Below, piece by piece: positions 34,546 through 43,528 of a stretch of DNA of 64,000 nt (position 1 is the stretch's first letter; each line of letters starts with the position of its first letter). The stretch is from the NCBI GenBank assembly GCA_964563435.1, contig CAZLXI010000001.1:1-64000 (forward strand). The letters run 5' to 3'. The notes under the pieces are model-generated. The model saw only the letters and a program-made list of their open reading frames with translations, ran no database searches and was not told where the DNA came from. The position numbers were made by a program, and so were the translations under genes. Origin of the DNA: Leadbetterella sp964563435 (GTDB taxonomy: Bacteria > Bacteroidota > Bacteroidia > Cytophagales > Spirosomataceae).

Positions 34546-35628
34546 ATGAGAACTTATCTTTTTGCATTGGTAAAATTTCTTTTCCTGATTTACCTGATTG
34601 GCTACTTCACACACCTTGAGCTTAGTAGCGTTAATCACGGCATCCGCGTTATTCTGATCCTCTTTCTTATCATTGAGATTTTCGTCTTTATTAAACATAT
34701 CCTTGAGAATACAAAAACGACCGAGATCCTTAAGACCCTCTCCATTTCCGGTTTGATGTTGTTTGTATTTCTTTTAATTCTGGAGATTACATTTATGTTC
34801 ATCCCCCGTACACACACTTTCGATTATACCAATGCTTCCAGGCTGTGGTTTAAAATGTATTGGAAACCCATAAACCTGTACGGATACAGAGACGACCTTA
34901 TTGAACACGACACCTCAAAAAAAACATATTTCTTTGTCGGAGACTCCTTTACTGCGGGGTTTGGCATCAAAAACGTTAAAGACAGGTACTCCAACCTTGT
35001 TTCTGAAAACAGCCAGGACATTAATGTATATAATCTGGGGATCAGTGCGATAGATACTGAACAGGAATTCAGATACATGGAAGACTTTATCCGTAACTCT
35101 TCTGTAAAACCTGACAATATCTTTCTTCAATACTATGGAAATGATATTGACATAGCGGCCATAAACAATAATGTGAATTTAAAAGGCTTCTTCAATCCGT
35201 ACTCTGATTTACCCGCTTTTCTGAATCCTGTGGTCAGGTCATCCTATTTTCTTGATTATTTTTACTGGCTTTTCCCGAGAACTGACTCTGTTAATTATTG
35301 GGATTTCCTGGAAGAAGCCTACAGTTCGGAGAAAACGCTGCAGGACCACTATAATGATTTAACCAAATTTATAGACTTTGCCAATGATAACGCGGCAGAA
35401 CTGGTGATCATCCTTTTCCCTTTTCTTCAGAACCTTGAGAGCAGTGACGAACTTTACATGAAGAAAATCAGGTTATTTTTTGAGTCAAAAAATATCAAAA
35501 TTCTCGATGTCGGCACTTTGATAAAAGATCTTCCCCTGAGCAAAACACTGGTTAACAACAACGATGCCCATCCCTCAGAGCTCGTTAACAGGCTTGTAGC
35601 GGATGAAATTCTCAGAATGGGCTATTAA
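34546..35628 (+). CDS. SGNH/GDSL-type hydrolase with N-terminal membrane helices
   Basis: The 360-residue protein has three N-terminal hydrophobic segments (about 5-22, 33-50, 67-87) and then an SGNH hydrolase domain. Block I is FVGDSFTAGFG (Ser134), block III is YYGND (Asn199), and block V is NDAHPS (Asp340, His342). This layout is seen in membrane-anchored esterases or acyltransferase-like enzymes that act on cell-surface glycans or lipids. The substrate is unknown. It appears monocistronic, and base composition is slightly more AT-rich than its neighbours. Confidence 0.8.
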   Translation: MRTYLFALVKFLFLIYLIGYFTHLELSSVNHGIRVILILFLIIEIFVFIKHILENTKTTEILKTLSISGLMLFVFLLILEITFMFIPRTHTFDYTNASRLWFKMYWKPINLYGYRDDLIEHDTSKKTYFFVGDSFTAGFGIKNVKDRYSNLVSENSQDINVYNLGISAIDTEQEFRYMEDFIRNSSVKPDNIFLQYYGNDIDIAAINNNVNLKGFFNPYSDLPAFLNPVVRSSYFLDYFYWLFPRTDSVNYWDFLEEAYSSEKTLQDHYNDLTKFIDFANDNAAELVIILFPFLQNLESSDELYMKKIRLFFESKNIKILDVGTLIKDLPLSKTLVNNNDAHPSELVNRLVADEILRMGY

Positions 35629-35649
35629 ACCCAAATTTCTAACACTTAA

Positions 35650-35683
35650 TTTGGGTTGGAGAAGCGGGTAGAGAGTATATTTG
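35650..35683 (+). promoter_or_regulatory. Promoter of the queuosine-precursor transporter gene
   Basis: TATATTTG at 35676-35683 is an exact TAnnTTTG box, with TTTG at 35650-35653 (22-bp spacer) or TTGG at 35656 (about 17-bp spacer). The start of transcription would be near 35690, about 40 bp before the ATG. Confidence 0.6.
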
Positions 35684-35730
35684 TCGGTGTTTAAAAGCTG
35701 ACGGTTAAACCCTGTATAATTCCCTACCTT

Positions 35731-36495
35731 ATGAACACCCGAAAAAACATCCTTTTTATTATCCTGTGCGGTTTTTTTGTAACCAATGCGGTTACGGCTG
35801 AAATTATCGGCTCTAAAATTTTCTCACTTGAAGCCGCGTTGGGCCTCCCTCCTGCCCAGATTAATATACTGGGCTTCAAACTGGACTTTAACATGTCTGC
35901 CGGGGTATTAAACTGGCCGATAGTCTTTATAATTTCTGACATTATTAACGAGTACTACGGGGTCAAAGGCGTAAAAATGATTTCCTACATCACCACAGTG
36001 CTGATAGCGTACACGTTTTTTGTGCTGTACGGAGCATCGGTATTGCCCCCCGCTGATTTTTGGGTAGAATTAAACAAAACCGATGCCCAGGGACATCCCT
36101 TAAATATAAACAATGCCTATTCGATTATCCTCAACTCCGGCATGGGGATCATCCTGGGCAGCATCACGGCCTTTCTGATCGGTCAGATCGCCGATGCCTA
36201 TATCTTTAAAAAGCTTCGTTTACTTACCAAAAACAAGCACATCTGGCTTAGGGCTACGGGCTCTACCGTATTTTCACAGCTCCTGGACAGCTTTATCGTG
36301 ATTTTCATCGCCTTTTACCTGTTCGGAAACTGGGATATCAAACAGATCCTGGCGGTAGGATCGGTCAATTATATGTACAAATTTGCAGTGGCCATCCTGG
36401 TAACCCCGGTGATCTACCTGCTTCATTTTCTGATCGATAAATACCTGGGAAAAGAAAAGTCGGAGGAGTTGATCCGCGAGGCTACATTTAACTGA
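35731..36495 (+). CDS. Queuosine precursor transporter (YhhQ/VUT family)
   Basis: The 254-residue protein has about six membrane helices and the DUF165/YhhQ signatures ILCGFFVTNAVTAEIIGSK, WPIVFIISDIINEYYGVKG and the SQLLDSFIVIFIAFY helix. The family imports queuosine precursors (preQ0 or preQ1) used for tRNA wobble-base modification. In the sequence, conserved charged residues in the membrane (Glu24, Asp70, Glu74) are kept. It stands alone with its own promoter and converges on the DinB gene. Confidence 0.88.
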   Translation: MNTRKNILFIILCGFFVTNAVTAEIIGSKIFSLEAALGLPPAQINILGFKLDFNMSAGVLNWPIVFIISDIINEYYGVKGVKMISYITTVLIAYTFFVLYGASVLPPADFWVELNKTDAQGHPLNINNAYSIILNSGMGIILGSITAFLIGQIADAYIFKKLRLLTKNKHIWLRATGSTVFSQLLDSFIVIFIAFYLFGNWDIKQILAVGSVNYMYKFAVAILVTPVIYLLHFLIDKYLGKEKSEELIREATFN

Positions 36496-36508
36496 GCCCG
36501 CGTCGGCG

Positions 36509-37024
36509 CTAACTTTTCAGCGCCAGGCGTATATGCTCCAGGTGATGCTCACTGTGCCAGCGGTAAAGATGAAGTACGTTTCGCAATACATAATCTGCCT
36601 TATATCCCACATGATAGTAGGTTTTGTTATAGCTCTCGGGGTCCATAGTTCTGAAAATATGAACAATACGGGCATGCAATAGTGACAAAAGCTGAAGCGG
36701 GTTTTCGAGATTCATGAAATAATCCGCCTCTTCCGCCCACAGATCCTCCCGGTAGCCTGTAACGTGGGGGGTATCTTCGGTGAGCGACCGCTTCAGGCGA
36801 ATATACAGATTCATGTGCGAGTCGACCAGGTGATGAACCACCTGCCGGATATTCCAGCCACCGGGTCTGTAAATTTTCTCCAGATCTTCCGCTGCCAGGT
36901 TTTCCACCTCAGTCCTTAATATGACGGGGAAGTTTTCCAGATAATCCAATGCTGCCGGAGCCTCCTCAAAAGCGTACTCCCGTGTTTTGTCAAATCGCCC
37001 GATAGGGTATACCAAATGTTCCAT
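36509..37024 (-). CDS. DinB/YfiT-like putative metal-dependent hydrolase
   Basis: The 171-residue four-helix protein has the DinB-like metal site: His at about 64-65 in WNIRQVVHHLVDSHMN and the C-terminal HLYRWHSEHHLEHI, with the typical YPIGRF start and DYLENFPVILR helix of YfiT-like proteins. Relatives act as thiol S-transferases or metal-dependent hydrolases; the substrate here is unknown. Its ATG immediately follows the suhB stop with no gap. Confidence 0.85.
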   Translation of the reverse strand: MEHLVYPIGRFDKTREYAFEEAPAALDYLENFPVILRTEVENLAAEDLEKIYRPGGWNIRQVVHHLVDSHMNLYIRLKRSLTEDTPHVTGYREDLWAEEADYFMNLENPLQLLSLLHARIVHIFRTMDPESYNKTYYHVGYKADYVLRNVLHLYRWHSEHHLEHIRLALKS

Positions 37025-37813
37025 TTACCAATATTTTTTAATTACCTGCAATAATTCTTCATGACTTGGTCCTCCGGCCACCACATCGCCACCGAAAAGG
37101 TAGTTATCACCGCCTGAAAAATCCGTCACGCTCCCTCCTGCTTCTTTCACCAGCAAAACCCCTGCCGCCATATCATAGCTGTTGAGGTTATACTCAAAGA
37201 AACCGTCGTACCGGCCCTCCGCCACATAGGCGAGGTCCAGCGCTGCCGAACCGAACCGCCGGAGCCCGTGCGTATTCTGCATCAGCTCTTCCAGGATCTT
37301 AATGTATTTGTTCATCTCTTCGAAACGGTAATAGGGGAAGCCCGTGGCCATCAGCGTCTCCTGCAGCCTGGCGGCCGCCGAAACGCTTAGCCTGCCCTCA
37401 CCTTTCCAGGCGCCGCCGCCCTGCAGGGCCCAATAGGTCTCATCAGCCGGAATATGATACACCACCCCGGCCAGCACCTCTTTTCCCCGGGCCAAAGCGA
37501 GACTGACGGAGTAATGCGGCACGCCGTGAACAAAATTGGCGGTACCGTCAAGCGGATCAATGATCCAGTTATAGCCGTCGCGATCGCGGGTAACGGCCGT
37601 CTCTTCTTCGGTGATAAAACCGATCGTGGCGTCCATCCCGGACAGGCTTTCCACGATCATCTTTTCCGCTTCCTTGTCAACGTATGAGACCACGTTGTTG
37701 ATCTCCTTGTATTCAATGGCCTGCGTGTTGAACCGCAGCGACTCTTCCCGGATAAAACGTCCGGCATTCTGCGCCGTGGTTTTCAGGAGGTCTCTAACCT
37801 TTTCTAAATCCAA
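37025..37813 (-). CDS. suhB: Inositol monophosphatase family protein
   Basis: The 262-residue phosphatase carries the lithium-sensitive motifs: the metal ligands EE in ITEEET, WIIDPLDGTANFVHG (metal and substrate), and FEYNLNSYDMAAG near the C-terminus where the family usually has WDxAAG (Tyr here). It hydrolyses inositol-phosphate or related sugar phosphates, and the related SuhB also helps rRNA antitermination. Its first 20 bases overlap the end of the DUF4105 gene, and dinB follows without a gap, so all three form one operon. Confidence 0.88.
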   Translation of the reverse strand: MDLEKVRDLLKTTAQNAGRFIREESLRFNTQAIEYKEINNVVSYVDKEAEKMIVESLSGMDATIGFITEEETAVTRDRDGYNWIIDPLDGTANFVHGVPHYSVSLALARGKEVLAGVVYHIPADETYWALQGGGAWKGEGRLSVSAAARLQETLMATGFPYYRFEEMNKYIKILEELMQNTHGLRRFGSAALDLAYVAEGRYDGFFEYNLNSYDMAAGVLLVKEAGGSVTDFSGGDNYLFGGDVVAGGPSHEELLQVIKKYW

Positions 37814-38975
37814 TGTATTTCATTTTATAAATGTAAATCAAACGTACCGCTATCATCAGCAGAAGGAACAACAGGCCGTTCAGGGTATCAAAACCGGTGA
37901 AAAACCAGGTAAAGGCCACATAAACGGCATACAGCACGAAGCTCCCGGTATACAACGCCATGAAAACAGCGGCCCATTTCTTTTTCCCTAAAGCCAGTGC
38001 TGCGGGAAACAACAACGGCGAGGCCCAGAGAATACTAAGGTTATTGCGGGTAACCCCGTGATCCGTACAGAACCATAGCAGGAAGAGTATCCAGCCTCCC
38101 AGGCCCAAAACCGAAAAGAATACCCGGTCGAATAGCAACCCGCGCCCCTTTTTGCTATTCTGAAAAACCGTGTACAGCACGGTCAGGAAAAACAAGGCCA
38201 TGAAAAACCACACAGGTGGCCACCCGGCCCCTTTCTTTTCTTCCGGACGGATCTGGTTCAGGTCATATTTTTGCATCACAAGCTTCTCCGTCCCGGAGGG
38301 GGTATGGATATAAGCTGCATCCAGAGCCTCCATCAGGTTATCCGGGATAAACATGGCATCCGCCCAGCCGGTTTTCTGATCCGACCCTGTTCCGATGGCC
38401 AGGTCCATTCCGAAATCCGCCCATTGTTTCCCGTTTTCATGCGCATACTTATCGATCCACTGCCGGTAAGTGCTGTCGGCATTCAGCTTTGGGTCAAATA
38501 CCAGGCTGTCACCACAAGCCGCCTGCAGCACATCTCTCAGGCGGGTACTGCAGTTGTCCGTAAAGAACTTATACCGGTAGGTGCGGTTTTCCGGCCGCAG
38601 GTTGTTCTGTAAATAGTCGAATACCCGCTGCTTCTGATCGGGCGAAAGATTCAGCACCTGCTCGGTGATCAGGCGGTTTGTACGGTTCCAGTACTCCATT
38701 TCCACATAGGAATTGTGCGAAGAAATGATGTAGTTGAGATACCCGCGCAAAAACTTCATGTAAAATCCGGGCGACTCGAAGTCAAACGTACCGTAATTAT
38801 AATTGAAGTCAATAAACTGCGCCGGGTCACTAACCCGGATAGCGCTGTGCCCGAAGGTAGAATACAGCTCATCGCCGGGAGAAATGGTCAGCAGGGAAAC
38901 CTGCGCCTGCGGAGAGAGGCTCTGGGAAAAGGTCTGGAACGAAACCAGGAGCAGCAAAAGTCTGAATAGCTTCAC
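37794..38975 (-). CDS. DUF4105 membrane protein (possible lipoprotein N-acyltransferase Lnb-like)
   Basis: The 393-residue protein starts at GTG 38975 with a signal peptide (MKLFRLLLLLVSFQTFSQS). A periplasmic DUF4105 domain follows with GDELYSTFGHSAIRV (His43) and FTDNCSTRLRD (Cys142), a His/Cys pair like that of papain-fold enzymes, then five membrane helices (from about residue 254). From memory, a DUF4105 protein was reported as the Bacteroides lipoprotein N-acyltransferase Lnb. Whether this one does the same is inference. A TAATTTTG box (39005-38998, minus) lies about 23 bp upstream of the GTG. Confidence 0.8.
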   Translation of the reverse strand: MKLFRLLLLLVSFQTFSQSLSPQAQVSLLTISPGDELYSTFGHSAIRVSDPAQFIDFNYNYGTFDFESPGFYMKFLRGYLNYIISSHNSYVEMEYWNRTNRLITEQVLNLSPDQKQRVFDYLQNNLRPENRTYRYKFFTDNCSTRLRDVLQAACGDSLVFDPKLNADSTYRQWIDKYAHENGKQWADFGMDLAIGTGSDQKTGWADAMFIPDNLMEALDAAYIHTPSGTEKLVMQKYDLNQIRPEEKKGAGWPPVWFFMALFFLTVLYTVFQNSKKGRGLLFDRVFFSVLGLGGWILFLLWFCTDHGVTRNNLSILWASPLLFPAALALGKKKWAAVFMALYTGSFVLYAVYVAFTWFFTGFDTLNGLLFLLLMIAVRLIYIYKMKYIGFRKG

Positions 38976-39304
38976 GGGTAATTTTGTAAATCGAGTCCAA
39001 AATTACAAAAAACAGGGAATGTTGCGACAGCTTTCTGAATTATCATTTCATTTGGATAAAAGTTCCGGGTAGGGAGTTGTCACCTCGAGCCTGCGCGGCC
39101 CGGCATCAACGAGAACGGAAGTTCGAACTCTGCCAAAGTAGGTGTCGAGAGGCAAGTGAAAGTTCGGGGTCAGGGTGACAATGGTTGCTCTGTTCTTTGC
39201 TTTTTCCCTCCGGGACTTTGTCAGAAAATTTTGCCTCATTCACCGCATTCGAAATATTTTTATTATTTTGTAAAACAATAACATCATCTTCAACCTATAC
39301 GATC
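38976..39304. other. Divergent gap between the DUF4105 and guanine deaminase genes
   Basis: No gene is apparent. It holds the DUF4105 promoter box (38998-39005, minus), which mirrors a second TAATTTTG on the plus strand (38979-38986), and a GC-richer block whose ends TTGTCACC (39077-39084) and GGTGACAA (39174-39181) are inverted copies, resembling a degenerate dispersed intergenic repeat. Confidence 0.55.
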
Positions 39305-39775
39305 ATGAAGCACGAAGATTACTTACTGAAAGCGTTTGAATATGCCTTTGACGGGATAAGGAATAATTATGGCGGGCCCTTCGGGGCCGTCGTGGTCCGC
39401 GACGGGGTCATTTTAGGCAACGGGTGCAACCGGGTGACCTCTGCCTGTGACCCCACAGCACATGCCGAGGTCATGGCCATACGTAATGCCTGCGCCGCTA
39501 CCGGTAGTTTTCATCTCGACGACGCCGTCATTTACGCCACCTGTGAGCCCTGCCCGATGTGCTTATCGGCCATTTACTGGGCCAGAATTTCGCAGGTCTA
39601 TTATTGCTCTTCAAGGAATGATGCAGAAAGCATCGGCTTTGCGGATAATCATATTTATAAGGAATTGGGCATACAGCCCGCGCATACTTCTTTGAAATTA
39701 ACGCAGATATCCTTACCTAAGGGGGAAGATCTTTTTAAAGAATGGCGGAAAAAGGAAGACAAGATTAACTATTGA
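39305..39775 (+). CDS. guaD: Guanine deaminase (GuaD type)
   Basis: This 156-residue cytidine-deaminase-fold enzyme closely follows B. subtilis GuaD as I remember it: GGPFGAVVVRDG, the zinc ligands and catalytic Glu in TAHAEVMAIRNAC, CEPCPMCLSAIYWARI, and the GFxDxxIYKE and C-terminal EWRKKEDKINY tail that swaps over the partner active site. It converts guanine to xanthine and ammonia. The frame is open upstream, but the family start MKHEDYLLKAFEYA fits ATG 39305. It is monocistronic. Confidence 0.88.
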   Translation: MKHEDYLLKAFEYAFDGIRNNYGGPFGAVVVRDGVILGNGCNRVTSACDPTAHAEVMAIRNACAATGSFHLDDAVIYATCEPCPMCLSAIYWARISQVYYCSSRNDAESIGFADNHIYKELGIQPAHTSLKLTQISLPKGEDLFKEWRKKEDKINY

Positions 39776-39884
39776 GAAGAATGATAAGCCATTTAATATA
39801 ATGGCATCTGAAACAAATTTAAAAACCATCCGGCATTGAGGGGGAAAATGAGCCTTAAGCTGCCTTAAAACCTGTTATACTGAT

Positions 39885-40382
39885 ATGAAAAGCACCCTGA
39901 TTTTTCTGTTCTGCATTATCGTTTACACAAATGCCCGGGCCCAGGAAAACCCGGTTTCAAAAATCATCCTGGTCAGACACGCCGAAAAAGCAAATGATGA
40001 CCCTCGTGATCCTTCCCTGTCAGAAAGGGGTAAGCAAAGAGCAGCACTCCTTGCCGCACTATTGAAAGATCTTCCTGTCAATGCCTTTTATGCTACTCCC
40101 TACAAACGAACGAAAGAAACTCTCTCAGTACTGGCAGAAGCCAATAAGAAAGAAATAATGACGTATAACCCGGGAGATAAAAATGGTATTTCCGCCATCA
40201 TCCAGGCAAACAAAGGCAAAACGATCATCATCGCCGGACATTCCAACACCGTTCCTCCGATGGTGAATGCCCTGATCGGAAAAAATGAATTTCCCCTTAT
40301 GGATGATAATGATTATGGAAAAATCTGGATACTTGTATTTAAAGGCGACGAATTGATTGACCGGACCTTATTGAATTATTAA
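39885..40382 (+). CDS. Exported histidine phosphatase family protein
   Basis: The 165-residue protein has a signal peptide (MKSTLIFLFCIIVYTNARAQ) and the histidine-phosphatase motif LVRHAEKAN with the phospho-accepting His, plus the second catalytic His in IIAGHSNTVPPMV. The RHAEK variant and short length resemble the SixA-like branch rather than phosphoglycerate mutase. It would act in the periplasm. The substrate is unknown. Confidence 0.85.
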   Translation: MKSTLIFLFCIIVYTNARAQENPVSKIILVRHAEKANDDPRDPSLSERGKQRAALLAALLKDLPVNAFYATPYKRTKETLSVLAEANKKEIMTYNPGDKNGISAIIQANKGKTIIIAGHSNTVPPMVNALIGKNEFPLMDDNDYGKIWILVFKGDELIDRTLLNY

Positions 40383-40492
40383 GACCCGCTCACGAATTAA
40401 ATTTCCCTTAAAAGTGAAATAACCCGATAATAAATGCCACCGTATTCCGTCTTAAAGGAAAACTACTAAAATTAACTTAAATACTACTCACG

Positions 40493-40900
40493 ATGAAAAA
40501 CCCAAAATTAATTCCAAGCATCCTTATTCTTCTGCTATCTGCTCTGATATCATGTGAAAGCGAAGGTGATCCGGTAAAAGATGTCAAAGGTATTTTAACC
40601 GCTAAGCCCTGGTACTTCTTCTCCATAGATGGCAAGGAGGGTTATGGCTGTAATAAGCAGACCACTATGCGATTTCTTGAAAACGGGACTTTAGAAATTG
40701 ACGGATTCATCAGAGAGCCTGATTACACCTGCAGCGGGCCGCACAGATTAACCTACGAATATGCCTTGCTTGAGAACAATACCAAAATTGAATGGGGAGG
40801 GGAGGTTTTTTCGATTGCAAAACTCACGGATACGGAGTTTATAAAAAGAATAAACCGGAATGGCACAGATCATGAATGGGTGTATCTGAGGTACGAATAG
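40493..40900 (+). CDS. Small lipocalin-like lipoprotein
   Basis: The 135-residue protein has a lipoprotein signal (SALISC, with the modified Cys at 21) and an ~100-residue beta-rich domain with WYFFSIDG, TMRFLENGTLEIDG and FIKRINRNG, like the short lipocalin-like domains of Bacteroidota. It probably sits on the outer membrane. No ligand can be inferred. It ends before a strong terminator shared with clpC. Confidence 0.65.
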   Translation: MKNPKLIPSILILLLSALISCESEGDPVKDVKGILTAKPWYFFSIDGKEGYGCNKQTTMRFLENGTLEIDGFIREPDYTCSGPHRLTYEYALLENNTKIEWGGEVFSIAKLTDTEFIKRINRNGTDHEWVYLRYE

Positions 40901-40917
40901 TGCGGGTACCCAAACAA

Positions 40918-40960
40918 AAAGAAGCGGTCTGAAAGGTATAACCTTTCAGACCGCTTCTTT
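40918..40960. terminator. Bidirectional terminator between the lipoprotein gene and clpC
   Basis: Two perfectly complementary 20-base arms (40918-40937 and 40941-40960, stem GAAGCGGTCTGAAAGGT, loop ATA) are flanked by A-runs on the left and T-runs on the right, so the hairpin works for both converging genes. Confidence 0.93.
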
Positions 40961-40978
40961 TTTAGTCTCCTACTCGCC

Positions 40979-43507
40979 TTACTGCTCCACTTCTTCTATC
41001 TTCGATTTCTTCGAGAATTTCAGATTTTCTTCATTCTCCACATGATCCACCAGGATGGTATCTCCTTCGCTCAAAGAACCCCGCAGGATCTCTTCGGCCA
41101 GCGGATCTTCCACATATTTCTGGATGGCCCGGTTCAGCGGACGGGCACCGTACTGCTGATCGTAGCCTTTCTCCGACAGGAAAGATTTGGCCGTTTCGGT
41201 CAGTTCCAACATATAGCCGAGGTTATGAATCCTGGACAACAGCTTACCCAGCGAAATATCGATAATCTTAAAGATATCGTCCCGAGTCAGCGAGTTAAAG
41301 ACGATGACATCATCGAGACGGTTAAGGAATTCCGGTGAGAATGACTTCTTCAGGGCATTCTGAATGGTCGATTTCACCAGGTCGTCCTGGCTCTCCATAC
41401 GGGCCTTCGTGGCAAAACCGATTCCGGATCCGAAGTCTTTCAGGTCTCTTACCCCGATATTGGAGGTCATGATTATAATGGTATTCCGGAAATCCACCCT
41501 ACGGCCCAGTGAGTCGGTCAGTATACCGTCATCCAACACCTGGAGCAGGATATTGAATACATCGGGATGCGCCTTTTCGATCTCGTCAAGAAGCACTACC
41601 GAATAGGGTTTTCTGCGCACCTTCTCGGTGAGCTGCCCGCCTTCTTCATAACCCACATAACCCGGAGGCGCTCCTACCAGTCGCGAAATACTGAATTTCT
41701 CCATGTATTCGCTCATATCGATACGGATCAGGGCATCCTCCTTGTCAAACAGGTATTCCGCCAGCTTCTTAGCCAGCTCGGTTTTCCCCACCCCCGTCGG
41801 GCCCAGGAAAACAAACGAACCGATCGGTTTTTTAGGATCTTTCAATCCTACACGGGTACGCTGTATGGCTTTTACCAGCTTTTCCACGGCAGGGTCCTGT
41901 CCGATCACTTTCCCTTTGAGTCTGTCACCCATTTTCAGGATCTTCTCCCCTTCGTTCATATTCACCCGTTTCACCGGGATACCGGTCATCATGGCAATCA
42001 CCTCGCCTACATGGTCTTCCGTCACGGTAAAACGCTGCCTTTTTGATTCCTCTTCCCAGGAGGCTTTGGCGTTTTCCAATTGGTCGATCAAACGCTTCTC
42101 ACGATCCCGCAACTGGGCTGCTTCTTCATACCGCTGGCTCTTGACCACCCGGTTTTTCTCCTGTTTGATCTCCTCCACGGCATTTTCCAGGTCTACTACT
42201 TCCTGCGGCACATTAATATTTTTGATATGCACACGGGCGCCTACTTCATCGATCACGTCAATGGCCTTGTCCGGCAGGAAACGGTCGGTAATGTAGCGTT
42301 CAGAATATTTTACGGCCAGATCTATGGCTTCATCGGAGTATATAACATGATGATGATCCTCATACTTGCTTTTGATGTTATGCAGGATCTCGATGGTTTC
42401 GTCGATGGACGTGGCATCTACCATTACCATCTGGAACCGCCGTGCAAGGGCACCGTCTTTCTCAATATACTGCCGGTATTCATCCAGCGTGGTGGCTCCC
42501 ACACATTGAATATCACCCCGGGCCAGAGCCGGCTTAAACATATTGGACGCATCCAGCGATCCGCTGGCGCCGCCTGCTCCTACAATGGTATGGATCTCGT
42601 CGATAAACAGGATAATCTGGGGATTCTTCTCGATCTCCTGCATGACTGCTTTCATCCTTTCTTCAAACTGACCACGGTACTTGGTTCCGGCCACCAGCGA
42701 AGCGAGGTCGAGTGTAACCACCCGTTTGCCGAATAATACCCGCGATACTTTTTTCTGAACGATCCTCAGTGCAAGCCCCTCCGCGATAGCGGTCTTACCC
42801 ACACCAGGCTCACCGATCAGGATAGGATTATTCTTCTTGCGCCGGGAAAGGATCTGTGCTACCCGCTCGATCTCCTTCTCCCGTCCGACGATAGGATCCA
42901 GCTTGCCGATCTCCGCCATTTTGGTCAGATCACGGCCGAAATTATCGAGTATAGGTGTCCTTGACTTCTCATTTCCCTTGGTATCGGCCTTTTGTCCGAA
43001 ACCACTCCCGGTGCCGAAGCTCTTGTCCTCGTCATCGGTATCCTGGCTTTCCATCCGCGGCTCAATGCCTGTCAGCTGGTATTCAAGCATTTCCTTGATC
43101 AGCTTATAGTCGATCTGGAATTTATTCAGAATCTGGCAGCCCAGATTATCGTCGTCCCGGAGAACGGCCAGCAGCAGGTGCTCCGTTCCTATTACATTCG
43201 ACTTGAATATCTTTGCTTCAAGATGGGTAATTTTCAATACCTTTTCCGACTGGCGGGTTAACGGGATATTGGCCAGGTTTTTAATGGTATTGGTAGCGGT
43301 ACCTCTTGTGGAATTTTCGATAGTTGCTCTCAGATCTTCCGGGTTCAGGCCGGCTTTCTGGATTAATCCCAGACCCAGACCTTCTCCTTCTCTGATCATC
43401 CCAAGTATCAAATGCTCCGTTCCGATGTAGTCGTGACCCAGCCGTAAGGCTTCCTCTTTTGCCAGAGATATTACCTCTTTAACTCTTTGCGAAAACTTGG
43501 GTTCCAT
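40979..43507 (-). CDS. clpC: ATP-dependent Clp protease ATP-binding subunit
   Basis: The 842-residue Hsp100 unfoldase has an N-terminal double Clp-N repeat (1-145), AAA1 with Walker A GEPGVGKTA (232-240) and Walker B ILFIDEIH, a UVR motif in the middle domain (about 450-477), and AAA2 with GPTGVGKTE (569-577), followed by SEYMEKFSISRLVGAPPGYVGYEEGG. It feeds substrates to ClpP. The start MEPKFSQRVKEVI is canonical and has AAAGGAG eight bases upstream. It follows the WbqC gene by 21 bp on the same strand. No mcsA, mcsB or ctsR genes are present. Confidence 0.96.
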   Translation of the reverse strand: MEPKFSQRVKEVISLAKEEALRLGHDYIGTEHLILGMIREGEGLGLGLIQKAGLNPEDLRATIENSTRGTATNTIKNLANIPLTRQSEKVLKITHLEAKIFKSNVIGTEHLLLAVLRDDDNLGCQILNKFQIDYKLIKEMLEYQLTGIEPRMESQDTDDEDKSFGTGSGFGQKADTKGNEKSRTPILDNFGRDLTKMAEIGKLDPIVGREKEIERVAQILSRRKKNNPILIGEPGVGKTAIAEGLALRIVQKKVSRVLFGKRVVTLDLASLVAGTKYRGQFEERMKAVMQEIEKNPQIILFIDEIHTIVGAGGASGSLDASNMFKPALARGDIQCVGATTLDEYRQYIEKDGALARRFQMVMVDATSIDETIEILHNIKSKYEDHHHVIYSDEAIDLAVKYSERYITDRFLPDKAIDVIDEVGARVHIKNINVPQEVVDLENAVEEIKQEKNRVVKSQRYEEAAQLRDREKRLIDQLENAKASWEEESKRQRFTVTEDHVGEVIAMMTGIPVKRVNMNEGEKILKMGDRLKGKVIGQDPAVEKLVKAIQRTRVGLKDPKKPIGSFVFLGPTGVGKTELAKKLAEYLFDKEDALIRIDMSEYMEKFSISRLVGAPPGYVGYEEGGQLTEKVRRKPYSVVLLDEIEKAHPDVFNILLQVLDDGILTDSLGRRVDFRNTIIIMTSNIGVRDLKDFGSGIGFATKARMESQDDLVKSTIQNALKKSFSPEFLNRLDDVIVFNSLTRDDIFKIIDISLGKLLSRIHNLGYMLELTETAKSFLSEKGYDQQYGARPLNRAIQKYVEDPLAEEILRGSLSEGDTILVDHVENEENLKFSKKSKIEEVEQ

Positions 43508-43528
43508 TAGCTTATCTCCTTTGTTTTT

